Source: WHTI01 sp963756365
GTDB taxonomy: Bacteria > Actinomycetota > CADDZG01 > WHSQ01
Direction: 5' to 3'
DNA length: 64,000 nt
Assembly: GCA_963756365.1 (NCBI GenBank)
Contig: CAVWNF010000003.1
Span: forward strand, 248,001 to 312,000
The notes below the pieces were generated by a model, which worked only from the letters and a program-made list of their open reading frames with translations, did no database searches and had not been told where the DNA came from. The stretch's first letter is position 1. Each line of letters starts with the position of its first letter. Shown in pieces: positions 59,490 through 64,000 of this stretch. A program made the position numbers and the translations under genes.

Positions 59490-61655
59490 ATGGACCCAGA
59501 GCATCTCCTATCGCTGAATCCTGTCCAGCTCGAGGCCGTCGAGCACAAGGGCGGGCCGATCCTCATCGTGGCGGGGGCCGGCTCGGGCAAGACCAGGGTC
59601 CTCACCCATCGGATCGCGTACCTGATCGAGAACGGGACCTCGCCGTACTCGATCATCTCGATCACGTTCACTAACAAGGCTGCAGGCGAGATGAAGGAGC
59701 GGGTGGTCGATCTCGTCGGGCGGGTCGGGGAATCGATGTGGGTCTCGACGTTCCACTCGGCGTGCGTTCGCATCCTGAGGCGTGAGGCCCACAGGCTGAA
59801 CTATCGGTCGTCGTTCTCGATCTACGACTCGTCGGACTCGCAGCGACTCGTGAAGATGGTGATGAAGGATCTGAACGTCGATCCCAAGCGGTTCCCGCCT
59901 AGAGCCGTGCTGGGTTCGATCGGCGACGCTAAGAACAAACTCGTGAGCTCGGGGATGTATGCGGACTTCGCCTCGAATCCGTGGGAGCGCCGGATCGGCG
60001 AGATCTACAGGGAGTACCAACGCCGCTTGATCGAGAATTCGGCGATGGATTTCGACGACCTCATCATGCAGACGGTGGATGTCCTCGATCGCTTCGACGA
60101 CGTGCGCGAGATGTACCAGGAGCGCTTCCAGCACGTCCTCGTGGATGAATTCCAGGACACCAACTTCGCGCAGTCACGGCTGGCGACCCTCTTGGCGACG
60201 AAGTGGCGGAACATCTTCGTCGTGGGCGATGCCGATCAAGGCATCTACGCGTTCCGTGGCGCGACGATCAAGAACCTTCTCGACTTCGAACGTGATTGGC
60301 CAGACGCCCGTGTCCTGACCCTCGAACAGAACTATCGATCGACCAAGACGATCCTCTCGGCGGCGAACGCGGTCATCCAGAACAACACCATGCGTAAGCC
60401 CAAGGATCTGTGGACGGATCTCCCTCAGGGAGAGCCGATCCGGCGCTATCGGGCACAGAACGAGCACGACGAGGCGGCCTGGGTCGCGGAGCAGGTCTCG
60501 GCCCTCAAAGACCACGGCCATGCCCTCGCCGAGGTCGCGATCTTCTACCGAACCAACGCTCAGTCGCGCGTCCTAGAGGAAGTGTTCTCGCAGCACGATG
60601 TCGCATACCGACTCGTCGGCGGGGTCGGTTTCTACGAACGGCGCGAGATCAAGGACCTGTTCTCGTGGCTCCGGGCGGCGATGAATCCCGACGACTCGGT
60701 GTCGGCGGCGCGCGCTGCCCAGGTCCCACGCCGGGGGATCGGAGACACGAGCCTCCAGAAGCTCACCGCGTTCGCGCGCGATTCCAAGGTCCCCCTGGGC
60801 GAGGCGTTCGGGCGTTGTGAGGAGGCGGGCACCATCTCCAAACGTGCTCGCGGGGGCATGCTCGAGGTAGATCGCATCTTCGATCGCATCAGGGAGGGCG
60901 CCGAGTCTCGGACCCCGATCGCCGAGATCGTTGAGATGACATGGACCATCACAGGGCTGATGGAGGAGCTGCAGGCGGACCGCACGTTCGAGTCGTTGTC
61001 CCGCCAGGAGAACCTGAAGGAACTCGCCGGGGTGGCGCGCGAGTACGACGAGTCGGCCGACGAGCCGACGTTGGGTGAGTTCCTCGAGCGCATCGCCTTG
61101 ATCACCGACACCGACACGACGGAAGGCGAAGAGCAGGGCGTCACGTTCATGACCCTCCACAACGCTAAGGGCCTCGAGTTCCCGATCGTCTTCATCGTGG
61201 GCCTCGAGGAGGGCGTGTTCCCTCACATCCGCTCACTCACCGACCCGGATCAACTCGAAGAGGAGCGGCGGCTCTGTTACGTCGGGCTCACGCGCGCGAA
61301 GGAACGGCTCTACGTCGTCCACGCGTGGGCGCGGAGCCTGTGGGGCGGGACCAACTACAACCCGCCGTCGAGGTTCTTGGCCGAGCTTCCTGTCGAACTG
61401 GTCGAGGTTGTGGACGAGCGCAACGCGCACTCCTCCCCTCGACGGGCAGGGTCCCCCCGGGGGGCACCTCGTCCCCTTCACGATCCTCATCGATTCAAGG
61501 TGGGCCAACTCGTCGAGCATGCGAAGTGGGGCCAAGGGACGATCATCGATATCAACCGGTCCGCGGTCGGGATGGAAGCGACGATCCACTTCCCTTCGGC
61601 GGGGGGCGACAAGCGCCTCGATCTCACCCTGGCTCCCTTGACCCCCGTCGGTTAG
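59490..61655 (+). CDS. pcrA: ATP-dependent DNA helicase UvrD/PcrA
   Basis: A 721-residue superfamily 1A helicase. Motifs: Q-motif LNPVQLEAV, Walker A VAGAGSGKT, TFTNKAAGEMKER, the Asp-Glu box VLVDEFQDTN, VVGDADQGIYAFRGA, LEQNYRST, and late VTFMTLHNAKGLEFPIVF and RRLCYVGLTRAKERLYV. The C-terminal 70 residues form the PcrA RNA-polymerase-interacting (Tudor-like) domain: RFKVGQLVEHAKWGQGTIID. GATAAT (59478-59483) ends six bases before the ATG, and the GGAGGT between them is too close for a Shine-Dalgarno, suggesting leaderless initiation. Confidence 0.97.
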   Translation: MDPEHLLSLNPVQLEAVEHKGGPILIVAGAGSGKTRVLTHRIAYLIENGTSPYSIISITFTNKAAGEMKERVVDLVGRVGESMWVSTFHSACVRILRREAHRLNYRSSFSIYDSSDSQRLVKMVMKDLNVDPKRFPPRAVLGSIGDAKNKLVSSGMYADFASNPWERRIGEIYREYQRRLIENSAMDFDDLIMQTVDVLDRFDDVREMYQERFQHVLVDEFQDTNFAQSRLATLLATKWRNIFVVGDADQGIYAFRGATIKNLLDFERDWPDARVLTLEQNYRSTKTILSAANAVIQNNTMRKPKDLWTDLPQGEPIRRYRAQNEHDEAAWVAEQVSALKDHGHALAEVAIFYRTNAQSRVLEEVFSQHDVAYRLVGGVGFYERREIKDLFSWLRAAMNPDDSVSAARAAQVPRRGIGDTSLQKLTAFARDSKVPLGEAFGRCEEAGTISKRARGGMLEVDRIFDRIREGAESRTPIAEIVEMTWTITGLMEELQADRTFESLSRQENLKELAGVAREYDESADEPTLGEFLERIALITDTDTTEGEEQGVTFMTLHNAKGLEFPIVFIVGLEEGVFPHIRSLTDPDQLEEERRLCYVGLTRAKERLYVVHAWARSLWGGTNYNPPSRFLAELPVELVEVVDERNAHSSPRRAGSPRGAPRPLHDPHRFKVGQLVEHAKWGQGTIIDINRSAVGMEATIHFPSAGGDKRLDLTLAPLTPVG

Positions 61656-61664
61656 CGTGGCCCG

Positions 61665-62402
61665 GTGTCCAAGAAGGAGTATCCGCCGGGTTCCCTGCGC
61701 CAACGAGCGAGGATCCTGAAGGGCCAATACCTGAACCACCGCTTCGAAAGGTCGTCTCCGCTCCCGCCGCTTCCGGCCGCTGCACTCGAGAGGATCCAGA
61801 GCGTTGAGGTCGTGCTCCCGCCGCCACGGCTATTGATGGCGCCTGGGACGCAGCCGACCGAAGGATTGTTGTTCCTGGCTTCGATCGCGAGGGTGCTCCC
61901 AGCTGCGACGACCTTCGAGATCGGGACGCTTACCGGGCTGACGAGTTGGACGCTCGCACGCAACGCTGGCGGAGACGTGCACACGCTCGATATCCCACCA
62001 GAGGCCGAAGCAACCCTGCCGCTCGAACGCAGCGATGAGTTCCATCCCTTGCCCTCGGCTCCGATGGCATATGAGGAGATCGCACTGCCGGAGGGATCCG
62101 TTACCCAGCACTGGGGGGATTCTGCACTGTTCGATTTCGGTCCATGGCGGGACTCGATCGATCTGATCTACATCGACGGGGCTCACTCCGATGCCTACGT
62201 CACGAGTGATTCACAGAACGCTCAGATGATGAGTCGAGAAGGGAGCGTCATCGTGTGGGACGACTATTGGCGCCAGTCACCTGGCGTCAGCCGGACCTTG
62301 AACGCGATGCGGAGCGAGCGCGATCTTTACCGTGTGCCGAACACCCGGTTGGTCGTGCACTTCTCGCCAGTTGCTGAGGAGCGCTTCCTTATTTCTCGAT
62401 GA
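61665..62402 (+). CDS. Class I SAM-dependent methyltransferase (Methyltransf_24-like)
   Basis: A 245-residue protein with a SAM-binding glycine motif FEIGTLTGLTSWTLARN, DVHTLDIPP and the IDLIYIDGAHSDAYV element of small-molecule or sugar methyltransferases, then VIVWDDYWRQSPGV. The substrate is unknown. The GTG at 61665 has TAGCGT (61653-61658) six bases upstream and no Shine-Dalgarno. It overlaps the cyclophilin gene end by 14 bases. Confidence 0.78.
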   Translation: MSKKEYPPGSLRQRARILKGQYLNHRFERSSPLPPLPAAALERIQSVEVVLPPPRLLMAPGTQPTEGLLFLASIARVLPAATTFEIGTLTGLTSWTLARNAGGDVHTLDIPPEAEATLPLERSDEFHPLPSAPMAYEEIALPEGSVTQHWGDSALFDFGPWRDSIDLIYIDGAHSDAYVTSDSQNAQMMSREGSVIVWDDYWRQSPGVSRTLNAMRSERDLYRVPNTRLVVHFSPVAEERFLISR

Positions 62403-63219
62403 TCTTTATCGAGTTGATGAATGCCGGGCTGATCGGCGTGGAAGCGGTGGGAGAGTCGGCACCGCCCTGAGTCTCGAGTTCGTTCAACTTCTTGAGGACC
62501 TCGAAGCTTGAGTCTGTCGCCTGCCCGTAGATCGAGTACTGCTTCGGTAGCCCCGCAGGCTCGCCGTCGTGCGTGATGATGAAGAACTGGCTTCCGCCGG
62601 TATCGGGGCCCGCGTTCGCCATCGCCAGAGTGCCGAATACGTACTGGTTCGACTTCTTCGGGAGTTCATCTGGGATCGAGTAGCCGGGTCCGTCTGGTGG
62701 AGTGCCGTTGAGGCCATTGGGGTCTCCGGCCTGGATCACGAAGTTCCGCTCGACCCGATGCCAGATGAGCCCATCGAAGTAGCCCTCTTGGGCCAGGAAG
62801 ACGAAGCTGTTGACGGTCTCCGGTGCCGTGTCCTCGAACAGATCGACCTTGATGTCACCGCACGACGTTGAGATGACCGCCTGGTAGTCGACGCCTTCCT
62901 TCAGGACCTGCTTGGGCTTCTTGTACTGCTGCGAGTTGGCCTCTGCTGGACGGTCTCCTCCACAGGCAACCTCGCCGGAGGTATCTGCCTGGGTGGGGGT
63001 TGCGTCGGGGGTTGGCTCGTTCGTGGGCTGAGCGCCTGGTGAGTTGTCGGAGTTGCTGTTGCCGCCTCCCAAGGAAGAACCGATCGCCACGGCGAGCACG
63101 GCGATGAAGGCGACGACGCCCACTATGCGGTACAACCGCTGGCGCCGGTAGGCGGCATACGCCTCGGCTCTCTTCTGGTTCTTCAACTCTTTGTGTCGTG
63201 CCCGCTTCTCGTTAGCCAC
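62389..63219 (-). CDS. Membrane-anchored cyclophilin-type peptidyl-prolyl isomerase
   Basis: A 276-residue protein: a basic N-terminus (KRARHKELKNQKRA), one membrane segment (IVGVVAFIAVLAVAIGSSL), a Thr/Pro-rich linker, and a cyclophilin domain with FEDTAPETVNSFVFLAQEGY, FDGLIWHRVERNFVIQAGDP and GSQFFIITHD. It should assist folding outside the membrane. It starts with GTG directly after the stop of the upstream carboxyltransferase gene, with GGAGG six bases before it. Confidence 0.93.
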   Translation of the reverse strand: MANEKRARHKELKNQKRAEAYAAYRRQRLYRIVGVVAFIAVLAVAIGSSLGGGNSNSDNSPGAQPTNEPTPDATPTQADTSGEVACGGDRPAEANSQQYKKPKQVLKEGVDYQAVISTSCGDIKVDLFEDTAPETVNSFVFLAQEGYFDGLIWHRVERNFVIQAGDPNGLNGTPPDGPGYSIPDELPKKSNQYVFGTLAMANAGPDTGGSQFFIITHDGEPAGLPKQYSIYGQATDSSFEVLKKLNELETQGGADSPTASTPISPAFINSIKIIEK

Positions 63220-64000
63220 TCAATTCCTCCAACGCTCTCTCCGTGCGGCCGCCCGCCCCCCGTTGGGCGTGCCGTCCTTCACCAAACCGTCGAGATGATA
63301 GGCGAGTAGTGAACGGAAGGATTCGGCTTCGAGTGGAGCGGGCGCAAGATGGTCCGCGATCCCGAACCCCAGCAGGTCGTGGGCCGTGAGCTTCAGCAGC
63401 GACGCTGCCTTCTCTCCCTTGGTCCCATCGCGCCACAGGATCTCGGCGGCGGCCTCGGGGCCGATCACGGAGAAGATCGAGTCCTCGTATGCCACCAGCA
63501 CATCACCGGTGGCGAAGGCCAGTGCGCCCCCGCTCCCGCCTTCGCCGGTAACTACGCTGAGGACGGGCACGGGAGTCTCAAGGAGGGCCTCGAACAGTGC
63601 CGCGATCTCCCATGCGATGCCAGATGCCTCCGAGTCCTCGGATGGATCCGCCCCCCGCGTGTCGACGATCGTCACGATCGGGAGATCTAGCCGCTCGGCG
63701 ATCTTCACGGCACGACGAGCGAGCCTGTACCCGGCCGGTGTGGGAGCGTGGTCACGATCGAGGGCGATGAGCACGGCTCGCCTTCCGGCCACCCGACCGA
63801 CGGCGGCGAACACACCAGGGTCCTGCGCTCCTGCCCGGTCGCCCCTCAGCTCGACATGCGGGTCCGATGCAGAGCGGGCTAGTTCCGGTGCGCTAGGGCG
63901 ATCGGACGATCTCGCTGCTTGAACCGCATCCCACGCGAGTGGCGAGTTGTCGACGACGACCTCGGCAGGTTCGGGTACGGGCTGCGGGTCGTCGGACGAA
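63220..64000 (-). CDS. Acetyl-CoA carboxylase carboxyltransferase, alpha-type C-terminal part (5' end outside window)
   Basis: The frame is open from the stop at 63220 to the window edge, and the first visible residues already belong to the protein (AWDAVQAARSSDRP, HVELRGDRAG, ALDRDHAPTP). The alpha-type carboxyltransferase core follows: IVTIVDTRGADPSEDSEASG, VVTGEGGSGGALAFATGDV, EDSIFSVIGPEAAAEILW and DLLGFGIADHL. It binds the CoA and carboxybiotin in the first step of fatty-acid synthesis. Many actinobacteria fuse beta and alpha domains; the truncated 5' end leaves this open. A GTG at 63813 is an internal codon, not the start. Confidence 0.88.
   Translation of the reverse strand, partial: SSDDPQPVPEPAEVVVDNSPLAWDAVQAARSSDRPSAPELARSASDPHVELRGDRAGAQDPGVFAAVGRVAGRRAVLIALDRDHAPTPAGYRLARRAVKIAERLDLPIVTIVDTRGADPSEDSEASGIAWEIAALFEALLETPVPVLSVVTGEGGSGGALAFATGDVLVAYEDSIFSVIGPEAAAEILWRDGTKGEKAASLLKLTAHDLLGFGIADHLAPAPLEAESFRSLLAYHLDGLVKDGTPNGGRAAARRERWRN

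Noticed and set aside
1..64000. CRISPR arrays, prophage genes, insertion-sequence transposases
   Set aside because: No regularly spaced repeats, integrases, transposases or phage structural genes were seen; the DUF222-HNH gene is the only possibly mobile item.

Overview
The window is chromosomal DNA from a high-GC bacterium, most likely an uncultivated or poorly studied actinomycete-type (Actinomycetota) lineage. The evidence is the gene order glmM - glmS - nnr - alr - tsaE - tsaB - rimI - tsaD - groES - groEL, which is close to the mycobacterial arrangement, together with the hemE/hemY/hemQ block of coproporphyrin-dependent haem synthesis, a 13E12-type DUF222-HNH gene, a GuaB3-family protein, a DUF3817 protein and many apparently leaderless promoters of the TANNNT type. 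I could not compute base composition or run searches, so the taxonomic call is inference.

Layout. 1-11.2 kb: the tail of an ABC-2 exporter, aconitase with a lipoprotein, pgi-zwf, and the haem genes. 11.2-27.9 kb: an envelope and tRNA-modification run of mobA, glmM, a glmS ribozyme and glmS, a beta-lactamase-fold hydrolase, nnr, alr, an alpha/beta hydrolase, an M29 aminopeptidase, an SOS-boxed DUF222-HNH gene facing the other way, a family-4 uracil-DNA glycosylase, tsaE, tsaB, rimI, tsaD, then CIRCE-controlled groESL and a strong terminator. 28-44 kb: a secretome island with an M15 peptidase, two M14 carboxypeptidases, an M6-like metalloprotease, two large Ig-like surface proteins, a PucR-type regulator and an M23 peptidase. 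44.6-49.1 kb: a sulfate-activation operon of sat, an alkaline-phosphatase-superfamily hydrolase, cysC, a PHP phosphoesterase that may clear pAp, and a GNAT. 49.1-64 kb: DUF3817, an Rpf/transglycosylase-like protein behind a CRP-type site, gmd, guaB3, two small ORFs with lrp, a PrmC-like methyltransferase, guaA, a flippase, an ECF sigma/anti-sigma/cupredoxin cluster, pcrA, a methyltransferase, cyclophilin, and the end of an acetyl-CoA carboxylase carboxyltransferase.

The strongest non-coding signals are a near-complete glmS self-cleaving riboswitch (13266-13422), a perfect CIRCE operator (25842-25868), an exact Gram-positive LexA box inside the HNH-gene promoter (22154-22167), and a perfect TGTGA-N6-TCACA site upstream of the transglycosylase (50138-50153).

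Four genes (pgi, the alpha/beta hydrolase, one Ig-like protein, cysC) each need a frameshift of the same polarity, one extra base, to read through. Either the underlying sequence has single-base insertions or these genes are decaying. This should be settled before any of them is called a pseudogene.
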